Assembly (NCBI GenBank): GCA_002327415.1
Contig: DCVU01000143.1
Span: forward strand, 6,660 to 22,963
Source of the DNA: Smithella sp. UBA2180
GTDB lineage: Bacteria > Desulfobacterota > Syntrophia > Syntrophales > Smithellaceae
Reading direction: 5' to 3'
DNA: 16,304 nucleotides
The notes under the pieces were generated by a model. It did not search any database, had not been told where the DNA came from, and worked only from the letters and a program-made list of their open reading frames with translations. Position numbers and translations under genes: made by a program. Numbering within the stretch: the stretch's first letter is position 1; the number at the start of each line of letters is the position of its first letter. Positions 1 to 7,623 of the stretch are shown one piece after another.

Positions 1-302
1 TTATCTGTGCAGTCAAGGATGCAAATGGAAATTTTCTCACGGAGAATATGTCGCCCCCCAACTACGGAAATGATCGTGCCGCAATTGATTCCAAGGGCGG
101 TTTTTCCGGAACGCTGACCTATGCTTTTAAGCTGACTGATCCTACCGAGGCGTCCAAAGCGAAAACATATTTGTGCACCATCCAGCCGGAAGATCAATTT
201 ATGACGAGCCACAACTTCGCGGATTGCAACTCGGACACAACTTTTTATTGTCTCAAGCCGGGAACTCCCAGAACACTGGAAATTCAAGGCACGATTCAGT
301 AA
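1..302 (+). CDS. 3' end of an unrecognised, probably exported protein (partial)
   Basis: The reading frame is open from the first complete codon at base 3 to the TAA at 300-302, so the gene starts left of the window and an internal ATG at 48 is not needed as a start. About 99 residues are visible. They contain three cysteines and a polar, beta-rich composition, and the end reads LEIQGTIQ. I do not recognise a family. Its neighbour 74 bases downstream encodes a protein with a signal peptide, and two more exported proteins lie within 5 kb, so an extracytoplasmic role is plausible, but no signal peptide can be seen because the N-terminus is missing. Frame and codon use look like real coding sequence. 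Confidence 0.6.
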   Translation, partial: ICAVKDANGNFLTENMSPPNYGNDRAAIDSKGGFSGTLTYAFKLTDPTEASKAKTYLCTIQPEDQFMTSHNFADCNSDTTFYCLKPGTPRTLEIQGTIQ

Positions 303-376
303 TAGTCTGCATGAGTCTACTTAATTCAAACATGCAGAAGCAATAGTTTATAAATAAATTCAAGAGGAGGACAGTC

Positions 377-958
377 ATGAATACATCCAACATTCTATCG
401 TATGCAACTTTTTTATGGATACTTGTTTTTTCGACGACTCTTTTTGCCGCCGATGCACCAGCGGGTAATCAGAACCCGCGAAAAACACCGTTTGCCGTCA
501 CACCATCCACGGCTCCACTGAATAAGCTTGGCAACCTTCCACCTTTAATCAAAATTAATGCGGTCGATGTCAACATGAACATGGACACAGCCATGATCGA
601 TGGCGCTATGGAAAAAGCCAAGACAGCAGGGAAAAACATAAGTTTGAACAGCGGAGAAATAGCCAAGTGGCTCCCGAAGCTGGAACAGAGCATCTCCATA
701 TATCGAAAAAAAGTCGACGAATGCAGGGATAAGACTTATACCACGGAAGACCAGAAAAACGCGTATTGTACCGCTAGCACGACGATCGCTGAATGCAGCC
801 AAAAGCTTTTTTCTGCTTGCATATATGGGAAAAGTAATGATGTTCTAACCTACACGCACTATCTTTACGATGCTGCGAAAAAAACGGAAGCCGATGCCAA
901 GCAATTAAACGAAAGCGCTCATTATATACAAAGTAACAATTCCCAATACGCACATTAA
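377..958 (+). CDS. Exported protein of unknown function, possibly truncated at the C-terminus
   Basis: 193 residues from an ATG preceded by AGGAGG at 365-370 (6-base spacing). The N-terminus is a signal peptide: hydrophobic stretch at about residues 7-24 with a likely cut in LFA-ADAP. The mature part is rich in Lys, Asn and Ala, mostly helical-looking, and carries four cysteines at about residues 115-147 (DEC, AYC, AEC, SAC), which could form disulfides in the periplasm. I recognise no family. After the TAA at 956-958 the same frame continues with coding-like sequence to 1081, interrupted only by TAG at 1031-1033. The real protein may therefore once have been about 40 residues longer (see the next entry). 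It probably shares a transcript with the partial gene upstream. Confidence 0.7.
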   Translation: MNTSNILSYATFLWILVFSTTLFAADAPAGNQNPRKTPFAVTPSTAPLNKLGNLPPLIKINAVDVNMNMDTAMIDGAMEKAKTAGKNISLNSGEIAKWLPKLEQSISIYRKKVDECRDKTYTTEDQKNAYCTASTTIAECSQKLFSACIYGKSNDVLTYTHYLYDAAKKTEADAKQLNESAHYIQSNNSQYAH

Positions 959-1084
959 ACAGCAGGGCATCAAATATATGACATCAAAAAAGTCAGCGAG
1001 ATCCATAAGAACCTGATTGAAGCCGTAGGGTAGAATGTCAGAAATGCAGATGAGCTTCAAGCTTCACTATCAGTTGATATATGA
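959..1084 (+). pseudogene. Possible decayed C-terminal extension of the preceding exported protein
   Basis: In the same frame as the 377-958 gene, translation beyond its TAA gives 24 residues (GHQIYDIKKVSEIHKNLIEA at its core), then TAG at 1031-1033, then 16 more (NVRNADELQASLSVDI), then TGA at 1082-1084. Both pieces have the composition of amphipathic helices and match the style of the upstream protein, unlike the AT-rich non-coding DNA that follows. Each of the two stops is one C-to-T change from a Gln codon (CAA to TAA, CAG to TAG). This is inference from composition only; it could also be chance. Confidence 0.35.
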
Positions 1085-1230
1085 TAGAAGTATTATGTAA
1101 GGATAAAATAATCAGAAAATGAAAAAATCGGTAAAATAAACTTTGCCTGTTATATCTAAATTATAGCTGGACAAATTGTCAAAATTATCGACGAAGATAA
1201 CCTCAAATAAGGAAAATTGCCTGAAGGTAT

Positions 1231-2820
1231 ATGATGCAGATGAGCAAAAAGGAAAACGGCTACCGAGCCTATCATGATCAAATCAAACATTTGATTCAAG
1301 TTGGGGTCGCTCTTTCCGGAGAAAAGAATATTAATCGTCTTCTGGAAATAATTGTGGAGGAGGCACGCAAATTGACCAATGCCGATGCCGGAACTCTTTA
1401 TATAATGTCGGACGACGATACAGAGCTTCAATTTGCGATTATTCAGAATGATTCGTTGAATATTCGCATGGGGGGGACCGGAGGGGTTATAACATGGCCG
1501 AACGTTAATTTAAAAAATAAAGATGGAAGGACCAATAAAGCTAATGTTTCCGCTTACTCGGCAATTTCCGGCAAGACAATAAATATTGCTGATGTTTACC
1601 ACGCTCAGGGTTTTAATTTTGAAGGGACAAAGCAGTTTGATACAAAGACCGGTTACCGTTCGAAATCAATGCTGGTTTCGCCTTTACGTAATCATGAAAA
1701 TGACATTATCGGCGTTCTGCAGCTTTTGAACGCTCTGGATCCGACAACCGGCGAAGTAATAAAATTTTCAACTGAATCACAGGAGATTATTCTGTCTTTA
1801 GCGTCACAGGCGGCAGTTGCTCTTTCCAATAGTCATTTAATTCATGATTTGGAGAGTCTGTTTGAATTGTTTATTAAAACAATCGCGACAACCATTGATG
1901 AAAAATCGCCCTACACCGGTGGCCATATACGCCGCGTTGCTGAATTAACAATGGCCATTGCCGATAAAATAAATGAAACACGTGAGGGGTGTTTCGCCGC
2001 TGTAAAATTTTCCGATGATCAGATGCGGGAATTACGCATGGCCGCATGGCTGCATGATGTGGGAAAAATTACGACTCCTGAATATATCATAGATAAAAAA
2101 ACAAAATTACAGACTGTGCATGATCGTATCCATGAAGTTAAAACGCGCCTGAAATTGATCAAAAATGATTATCTGCCGGCGACTCAATCTGAAAATAAAT
2201 ATCTGCGTACTGACAAAACCACCAGAAGCGCCGACGCGGAAATCAAAGCATTAGACAAGGAATATCAGTTTCTGCTGGAAGTTAATAAAGGCGAAGAATT
2301 CATGAGTGATGAAAAGATTGCCAGAATCAAAAAAATTGCCCAACGTGAATGGAGTATAAACGGAGAGATCAGACCGCTTCTTTCGGAAGAGGAAGTTTAT
2401 AATTTGTGTGTGCGACGCGGCACTATTAACAAAGAGGAGCGAAATTTAATTAACAATCACGCTCTTGTTACACACAAAATACTGGCTGGACTTCCGTTCC
2501 CCAAAAAACTGCGTCATGTTGCCGATTATGCCGCCGCTCACCATGAAAATATTGATGGCAGCGGTTATCCCTTCGGGCTGAAAGGAGATGAGATTCCTCT
2601 GCAATCGAGAATTATTGCCATTGCCGATGTTTTCGAGGCACTTACCGCCAAGGACCGGTCATATAGAAAAGGTAAAACTTTATCCGAGGCTTTTAAAATA
2701 ATGGAGTTAATGGTCAAAGATAAGCACATTGACATAGATTTATTCGATTTTTTTATCAAAGAAAAAATCTACGCTGATTATGCAAAACGGGAACTGATGC
2801 CGCAGCAGGTAGACATCTAA
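1231..2820 (+). CDS. GAF domain / HD-GYP phosphodiesterase (cyclic-di-GMP)
   Basis: 529 residues, cytoplasmic, no membrane segment. A GAF sensor domain spans about residues 24-200 and ends in a GVLQLLN strand and a helix. An HD-GYP domain follows from about 210: H232 in the helix before the core, the HD pair H275-D276 in WLHDVGKI, H410, H437-H438, the GYP signature DGSGYP (442-447) and D466. All metal-binding residues expected for the family are present, so hydrolysis of cyclic-di-GMP is likely. Between HD and H410 there are about 134 residues, where typical family members have about 30; the extra segment (about 285-395) is charged and helical. The start is uncertain: GAAGG at 1223-1227 is better placed for the ATG at 1234 than for 1231. 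The gene stands alone and ends before a terminator at 2941-2984. Confidence 0.93.
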   Translation: MMQMSKKENGYRAYHDQIKHLIQVGVALSGEKNINRLLEIIVEEARKLTNADAGTLYIMSDDDTELQFAIIQNDSLNIRMGGTGGVITWPNVNLKNKDGRTNKANVSAYSAISGKTINIADVYHAQGFNFEGTKQFDTKTGYRSKSMLVSPLRNHENDIIGVLQLLNALDPTTGEVIKFSTESQEIILSLASQAAVALSNSHLIHDLESLFELFIKTIATTIDEKSPYTGGHIRRVAELTMAIADKINETREGCFAAVKFSDDQMRELRMAAWLHDVGKITTPEYIIDKKTKLQTVHDRIHEVKTRLKLIKNDYLPATQSENKYLRTDKTTRSADAEIKALDKEYQFLLEVNKGEEFMSDEKIARIKKIAQREWSINGEIRPLLSEEEVYNLCVRRGTINKEERNLINNHALVTHKILAGLPFPKKLRHVADYAAAHHENIDGSGYPFGLKGDEIPLQSRIIAIADVFEALTAKDRSYRKGKTLSEAFKIMELMVKDKHIDIDLFDFFIKEKIYADYAKRELMPQQVDI

Positions 2821-2940
2821 TGATTGCGCTTCATCGCGGTAGGTTAGTTTTGTCATTACACTTCTCAAATAGTGATTCAATACTACAAGGCTTTTCAAAA
2901 TCGTTTGTTTGTAAGGGCGCTGTTGCTCTGATTACTGCTA

Positions 2941-2984
2941 AAAAACAAAGACCACTCAGAGAAGTTTGAGGGGTCTTTGTTTTT
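2941..2984. terminator. Bidirectional intrinsic terminator between convergent genes
   Basis: A perfect 13-bp stem (AAAAACAAAGACC at 2941-2953 with its complement at 2972-2984), extended by CTC/GAG pairs inside, gives a T-rich tail on either strand. It lies between the HD-GYP gene (plus) and the exported protein at 3002 (minus), so it can serve both. Confidence 0.85.
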
Positions 2985-3001
2985 GTCTCGGCAAGCGCAG
3001 A

Positions 3002-3628
3002 TTATTGCGTGCTTATCGTCATTTCAAAAGTCTGTGAAAGAATATTGTTGTTTGCATTACAGTCAAGCGACTTCGGCTGGTCTGCTCTACCCATCTTACT
3101 TTGCGCATCGCGAACATAAAACTCAAACATCAGCCTCATTTGTCTTGAATTAGCGGGGATGGCAGCCGTGGGTGGTGCGAATCCCCACTGGAGAACCTTG
3201 TCCCGGGTAAATTTTTGAGTAAAGGTCAAGCATTGATTTTTTTTCAGAACCGGCCCGACTGTCTGTGTGAAATACTTTACATCACCGGCCGCCGCATAGC
3301 TGAACTGCGGAGCATATGCAGCTAATGCATCAAAGTGTGCCTCAAGAGCGTCGTCAGGTTTATTCCAATCGCCAGGCCCATTATTGCATACCTGACCAGT
3401 CATTGTGAAAGTCGCGATACCGTTGGATAATGTCTTCGTGACGTTAAAATTGCTCACAGCAGGATCTTTGCAAATATCTAAATTGGGTACAGGCTGTTTA
3501 ACTACCGTAATGCTTGTGGTCGGGCTCGCCACTGGTGGTTTGTTCCCGGCAAGTGAGACAGATGAAAAAGCAACGATAATAAATAACGTTGTTAGGCTTA
3601 CCGATAAGACTTTACTTGTTTGTTTCAT
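3002..3628 (-). CDS. Exported protein of unknown function, possibly a CARDB/Ig-like beta-sandwich
   Basis: 208 residues from the ATG at 3628. An in-frame ATG at 3640 also exists, but GGAGG at 3634-3638 sits five bases before the 3628 start, which therefore is preferred. The N-terminus (MKQTSKVLS, hydrophobic to about residue 25, cut in SLA-GN) is a signal peptide. The mature protein has a proline/threonine-rich linker and then a beta-rich part with NVTKTLSNGIATFTMTGQ followed by CNNGPGDW. That resembles CARDB-type adhesion modules with their conserved N-x-G turn, but I cannot confirm the family. Four cysteines could form disulfides. It has its own near-consensus promoter and a terminator just past the stop, so it is a single-gene unit likely to be well expressed. 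Confidence 0.8.
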   Translation of the reverse strand: MKQTSKVLSVSLTTLFIIVAFSSVSLAGNKPPVASPTTSITVVKQPVPNLDICKDPAVSNFNVTKTLSNGIATFTMTGQVCNNGPGDWNKPDDALEAHFDALAAYAPQFSYAAAGDVKYFTQTVGPVLKKNQCLTFTQKFTRDKVLQWGFAPPTAAIPANSRQMRLMFEFYVRDAQSKMGRADQPKSLDCNANNNILSQTFEMTISTQ

Positions 3629-3690
3629 TTTATCCTCCATCGCTGGTTATCAAATTATTTTTTGAAAACAGAAATTTTCTAAGGGCTTAT

Positions 3691-3719
3691 TTTATAGGCG
3701 CAACGACCTTTTATGTCAA
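3691..3719 (-). promoter_or_regulatory. Sigma-70-type promoter of the exported protein at 3002-3628
   Basis: Read on the minus strand: TTGACA (3719-3714), a 17-base spacer, then TATAAA (3696-3691). This is a consensus -35 box, optimal spacing and five of six -10 bases. Transcription would begin near 3684, giving a leader of about 55 bases before the ATG at 3628. Confidence 0.75.
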
Positions 3720-3913
3720 TAGAATAATATGCCGCAATCAGGTAATTGAATAACCCGTGAAAAACAGAGAACCTCCTTTTTTTGTCATACCGTCATGCGG
3801 GGAATTAAGAGGAAGGGAAGGGCACGAGGATGTGATTCCCTCGAGCCACTCAACTCAACACAATTTGCTCCAAAGATAGTTACCACATCACATATTTTGC
3901 GGCTAAGATTTCC

Positions 3914-3942
3914 TTGACATATAAGACCGGATTTCCTACGGT
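3914..3942 (+). promoter_or_regulatory. Possible promoter of the SRPBCC gene
   Basis: TTGACA at 3914-3919, 17 bases, then TACGGT at 3937-3942, which keeps the key T, A and final T of the -10 box. A second TTGACA at 3950-3955 has no good -10 partner. Transcription would start near 3949, about 70 bases before the ATG. Confidence 0.35.
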
Positions 3943-4017
3943 GCAGTCGTTGACAAGCAATGTCTTATCAATTCAATATCAACTATGACAAAGCGATAGA
4001 TCTTTAAAGGAGAAGTT

Positions 4018-4695
4018 ATGAAAAAATCGTTGATCTTTTCCATCATTTTGATGGTGCTTGCAGTATGGGCATATGGAGCAGAACCACAAAAAGTAAAATT
4101 CAATTTTGATAAGGCAAAGCTGGAAGCTGGTATCCTTCAGGTGTTTGAGGAGAATTACGTGTTAGAGAGTAAGGGACAGAAAAAGCGAGCTGTTGGGGTC
4201 ATTCTGATTAATGCTCCACCGGCAAAGGTTTGGGAGGTTCTTGAAAATTGGGATGTTATGGGGGGATTTGTTCCTGGCCTGTCCTATTATAAAACAGTTC
4301 ATGTTATAAAACCTATTGGTAAAGGTGATGTTGGAGAATCCCTTATTGAAGGAAAACTCAGTTTCCCTCCCATCAGGTATACCCTCGATGTTACATTTGA
4401 TAAAACCAATTTAAGGCAGGATTGGCGTTTGGTTACGGAAAAAGAAATCGCATCTTATAATGAAAAGCACGAAGTTTTAAAAAAGAATAGTTCAATGATT
4501 AAAAATATAGAAGGATATGAATGTCTCGAACCATATAACAATGGTCTGCAAACGGTTTATACATATGCGCCTATTATTGAAACATCCGGTCCGGTGCCCA
4601 ATTTTATCGACAAGGCTTTAACAAAAAATACGCTTTCCGGATATGTTAAAGCCATAAAGAAGCGTTTAGAATCCGGGAAAGAACAAAAGAAGTAA
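4018..4695 (+). CDS. Exported SRPBCC (START/Coq10-like) protein
   Basis: 225 residues; ATG preceded by AAAGGAG. Residues 1-20 form a signal peptide (MKKSLIFSIILMVLAVWAYG, cut near GA-EP), so it acts outside the cytoplasm. The rest fits the SRPBCC helix-grip fold: the typical N-terminal strand and helix INAPPAKVWEVLENWDVMGG (about 62-81), the GDVGE/LSFPPIRY strands, a YTYAPII strand and a C-terminal helix ending in KAIKKRLESG. This fold binds hydrophobic ligands such as lipids or quinones. The specific ligand cannot be read from the sequence. No partner gene follows on this strand, and hydF converges on it from the other side with 92 bases between. Confidence 0.75.
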   Translation: MKKSLIFSIILMVLAVWAYGAEPQKVKFNFDKAKLEAGILQVFEENYVLESKGQKKRAVGVILINAPPAKVWEVLENWDVMGGFVPGLSYYKTVHVIKPIGKGDVGESLIEGKLSFPPIRYTLDVTFDKTNLRQDWRLVTEKEIASYNEKHEVLKKNSSMIKNIEGYECLEPYNNGLQTVYTYAPIIETSGPVPNFIDKALTKNTLSGYVKAIKKRLESGKEQKK

Positions 4696-4787
4696 TTGTT
4701 GCGAAGCAATCAAAAATTATTCTGTGAAAATTATTTGAAGGCCATGAAGATAGAGACATCTCCACAGTTTAAATTATTATCCTTTAT

Positions 4788-6038
4788 TTATTTTTTATTT
4801 TTCATCTCATTTTCAAAAGCCAGAAGTGCGGAAGGGAAGGGTGCGAGGCTGCGCGAGATAACACCCTGCAGGAAAGATATGGCCACGCCGTAGTTGGTGA
4901 CGGGAACGCCTGCTTCCTGTGCTTTGCGCAGACGGTTAAGCATTTCCCGACGATTAATCATGCAACCGCCGCAATGGAGGATCAGCTTATACTTTTTTAA
5001 ATCATCAGGATAATCCCGCCCCGTTGATGTATCAATCTGCAAATCGCCTCCGACATATTGCCGTAGCCAGCGGGGAATTTTCACCCGACCAATGTCATCT
5101 TCCAAAGCATGATGCGAACAGGCCTCCGCGATCAAAACATGATCGCTTGGCTGTAAGTTTTCAATGGCTGCCGCCCCCTTCGCCATGATGGTCAGGTCTG
5201 CTTTTTGCCGCGCAAAAAGAATGGAGAAGGTGGTCACCGGAATTTCTTTCGGAACATCGGCCGTGACTTTGAGAATGGCCTGAGAATCAGTTACAACAAT
5301 CGCGGGTGGATTTTTCAGGTTGGCCAGTGCTGCGGCAAGTTCTCTTTCTTTGACAACAAGTGTCATGGCATCGTTATCCAGCGCGTCACGGATAGTCTGT
5401 ACCTGAGGCAGAATCAGTCTGCCTTTTGGCGCCTGCAAATCAATGGGCACAACTAAAACAGCCAAGCCCCCCGGCGGCAGGAGATCGCCGATGAGCGAAG
5501 GTGTTCCTACAAAATCCGCAGGAGCAACTTCCAGCAGTTGCTGTTTCAAGGCCTCCAGATAATTCTGGCGCCTGGTTTCATCGTTGCAGGATACAGTTAA
5601 AATCTGCTCTGATTTTGATTGCAATAATTTCAAATGATCGGGGGAAGGCGGATGTAAATCAATTTTGTTGATGACGATCAACGCTGGTATTTTGCGGGTT
5701 TTTGATTTTTTAAGAACCGATTCCTCGTAATCTGTCCAGGTATCCGGCTCTGTGACGAGGATGATGACATCGGTACGGTCGAATACTTTGGCTGTTTTTT
5801 TTAAGCGTACACCGGATAATTCCGAAATATCGTCCAGACCGGCTGTATCCAGAAAAAGAACAGGCCCCAGAGGCAGAAGCTCCATTGCTTTTTCCACAAT
5901 GTCGGTCGTTGTTCCGGCAACAGGCGATGTTATAGCGATATCCTGACCAAGCATTAAATTCAGCAGACTGGATTTGCCGACATTAGTGCGTCCCAGAAGT
6001 GCGATATGCAGTCGGTTTCCCTTCGGTGTGTTATCCAT
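4788..6038 (-). CDS. hydF: [FeFe] hydrogenase H-cluster maturation GTPase HydF
   Basis: 416 residues, usual length for HydF, the scaffold that receives the diiron precursor made by HydE/HydG and transfers it to apo-HydA. The N-terminal GTPase domain shows the P-loop GRTNVGKSS (16-24), the TTTD switch (43-46), G3 DTAG (64-67) and G4 NKID (124-127). A middle dimerisation domain follows. The C-terminal Fe-S domain carries the HydF ligand set C307-x-H309, 45 residues, then H355-C356-x2-C359, all present. Its ATG shares one base with the TAA of the upstream aspartate ammonia-lyase (TAATG at 6040-6036), which implies translational coupling. No clear terminator follows. HydE and HydG, normally needed as well, are not in this window. 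Confidence 0.97.
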   Translation of the reverse strand: MDNTPKGNRLHIALLGRTNVGKSSLLNLMLGQDIAITSPVAGTTTDIVEKAMELLPLGPVLFLDTAGLDDISELSGVRLKKTAKVFDRTDVIILVTEPDTWTDYEESVLKKSKTRKIPALIVINKIDLHPPSPDHLKLLQSKSEQILTVSCNDETRRQNYLEALKQQLLEVAPADFVGTPSLIGDLLPPGGLAVLVVPIDLQAPKGRLILPQVQTIRDALDNDAMTLVVKERELAAALANLKNPPAIVVTDSQAILKVTADVPKEIPVTTFSILFARQKADLTIMAKGAAAIENLQPSDHVLIAEACSHHALEDDIGRVKIPRWLRQYVGGDLQIDTSTGRDYPDDLKKYKLILHCGGCMINRREMLNRLRKAQEAGVPVTNYGVAISFLQGVISRSLAPFPSALLAFENEMKNKK

Positions 6039-7420
6039 TATTTTTTGTCCTTGTAGCCCAGCGCCGTCAATTGATACGGAGATAATACTTTATCGATCAA
6101 TTCTTTTCCCAGTTTTTCTTCTAAAAATAGCCGCATGTTTTTTCCACCGTGGGAAGAAAATTCCGTAATGAACTGCGTGGCTTTTTCGTAACCGGTCACC
6201 GGCAGTAAAGCTGTGATAATCATGGGGCTGGCATCAAAATATTCTTCACATTTTTCTTTGTCTGCTTCAATGCCACGCACGTGCTCAGTGAGCAGTCCGT
6301 TGATACTAATCAGCATATCCAGCGACTCCAGAAGAGCGTGAGCCAGCAGGGGGAGAAATTCATTGATTTGAAGTGTGCCACGTGCCGCCGCATCGGTAAC
6401 AATAGCGTCATTGGCAATAACTTTCATGCCGGCTTGTATGGCCGCTTCCGCTAAGACCGGATTGACTTTGCCGGGCATGATGGAAGAGCCGGCCTGCAAT
6501 TGCGGTAGTTTGATTTCACCAAGAAAATTCATTAAACGCAGATCATTGGCAATTTTAATCAGATTGACGGCGTGGGCTTTGAGTATTCCCGAAACTTCTA
6601 CAAAAGAATCGGCATTGGCTGTTTCACCCATTATATTCTCGCCACGGGAAAGCCCCAGTCCCGTTACCTCTCTTAATTTTTCAATGACCAGAAAAATATA
6701 ATCGCGTGGTGCGGCAATCCCCGTTCCCACGGCTGTTCCGCCCAGATTCACCACGCGCAGACGTTCTTCACATTTGAATGTCCGCCAGCGATCGCGCGAA
6801 AAAGCTTCGGCAAAGGCGGAGAATTCCGCGCCTAGAGTGATGGGAACAGCGTCCTGCAATTCCGTCCGTCCCAGCTTGACAATCGCGGCAAACTCTTTTT
6901 CCTTTTCCTGAAAAGCGCCCTGCAGGTTGGTTATGGCTTTGGACAAATCCCGCAGACGTAAAATCGCGGCAACTTTTACTGCCGTGGGATAAATATCGTT
7001 GGTGGATTGATGCAGGTTGATATCTTCCAGTGGATGAACAATGGTGTAATCGCCTTTGTTGCCACCCATAATTTCTATAGCGCGGTTGGCAATGACTTCA
7101 TTGATATTCATATTGCTTGAGGTCCCCGCGCCGCCCTGGAGAGCATCAATGGGAAATTGATCGGATAGTTTGCCTGCGGCAATTTCATCACAGGCGGTGC
7201 TGATAGCTTTACCTTTTTCCGGGTTGAGATATCCGGTTTCCAGATTGGCCAGCAAGCAGGCTTTCTTCGTCTGAGCCAGACTTCTGATCAGACTGGCATT
7301 TACCTTTATGTCGCTGATGCTGAAATTGTTCATCGCACGTTGGGTGTGAATTCCCCAGTAGGCATTCCGGGGAACTTTAAGCTCGCCTAATAAATCTTTT
7401 TCAATTCTTTGATCGGTCAT
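6038..7420 (-). CDS. aspA: Aspartate ammonia-lyase (fumarase/aspartase superfamily)
   Basis: 460 residues, standard length. It converts L-aspartate to fumarate and ammonia in the cytoplasm as a homotetramer. Three conserved superfamily regions are visible: GAGTSSNMNINE (98-109), HQSTNDIYPTA (137-147), and the signature loop GSSIMPGKVN (311-320), whose Ser is the expected catalytic base. GRTELQDAVPITLG (184-197) is also typical. Fumarase C is the main alternative; SSNMNINEVIANRA and the absence of the fumarase-type motifs I would expect favour aspartase, but I am less sure of substrate than of fold. It directly precedes hydF with a one-base overlap and follows the hydA terminator, so aspA-hydF is probably its own transcript. 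An ammonia-releasing enzyme beside a maturase may matter for the bridging amine of the H-cluster (inference). Confidence 0.9.
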   Translation of the reverse strand: MTDQRIEKDLLGELKVPRNAYWGIHTQRAMNNFSISDIKVNASLIRSLAQTKKACLLANLETGYLNPEKGKAISTACDEIAAGKLSDQFPIDALQGGAGTSSNMNINEVIANRAIEIMGGNKGDYTIVHPLEDINLHQSTNDIYPTAVKVAAILRLRDLSKAITNLQGAFQEKEKEFAAIVKLGRTELQDAVPITLGAEFSAFAEAFSRDRWRTFKCEERLRVVNLGGTAVGTGIAAPRDYIFLVIEKLREVTGLGLSRGENIMGETANADSFVEVSGILKAHAVNLIKIANDLRLMNFLGEIKLPQLQAGSSIMPGKVNPVLAEAAIQAGMKVIANDAIVTDAAARGTLQINEFLPLLAHALLESLDMLISINGLLTEHVRGIEADKEKCEEYFDASPMIITALLPVTGYEKATQFITEFSSHGGKNMRLFLEEKLGKELIDKVLSPYQLTALGYKDKK

Positions 7421-7558
7421 AGATATCCAGCTCTATTGATTAGAATTCGTTTGAGTCTCACTATCCCGCTTCGTTTTGCTCGTGGGATAATTCGACTTAC
7501 CAATCTGACTGCGCCTATAGTGACCTTTAGGTTATTTGCTTGTCACATTGGAGTCTCA

Positions 7559-7596
7559 TTAAAAAAGAGGTTTGTCCGGAAAGGACAAACCTCTTT
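7559..7596 (-). terminator. Strong intrinsic terminator of the hydrogenase operon
   Basis: On the minus strand AAAGAGGTTTGTCC (7596-7583) pairs perfectly with GGACAAACCTCTTT (7577-7564) around a 5-base loop, followed by TTTTTTAA. It lies 28 bases after the hydA stop and before aspA, so it separates the hydrogenase and maturation transcripts. Confidence 0.92.
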
Positions 7597-7623
7597 ATAT
7601 TTTACCCAACTCAATAAAAAGTA

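Larger units (their letters stand above)
3641..4017. other. 377-base intergenic region between divergent exported-protein genes
   Basis: It holds the promoter of the leftward gene (3691-3719), a possible promoter of the rightward gene (3914-3942) and an imperfect hairpin: GGC-A-CGAGG at 3821-3829 pairs with CCTCG-A-GCC at 3839-3847 around a 9-base loop. The hairpin has no T-run, so it is not a terminator. No ORF or RNA gene was recognised. Confidence 0.5.

Noticed and set aside
1044..1244. Exact 12-base repeat ATGCAGATGAGC at 1044 and 1233
   Set aside because: A 12-base match is expected several times by chance in a window of this size, and the flanks do not match.
4695..4710. Small hairpin ATTGTT-GCGA-AGCAAT at the SRPBCC stop, considered as a terminator
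   Set aside because: Only six pairs with one G-T and no T-run on either side.
3811..4852. Similar strings GGAAGGGAAGGG followed by CGAGG at 3811 and 4829, considered as a duplicated hydF fragment
   Set aside because: Similarity stops after about 24 bases, and simple purine-rich sequence can match by chance.
4696..4893. 65-codon frame from a TTG right after the SRPBCC gene
   Set aside because: It overlaps the conserved C-terminus of hydF on the other strand and has no ribosome site.
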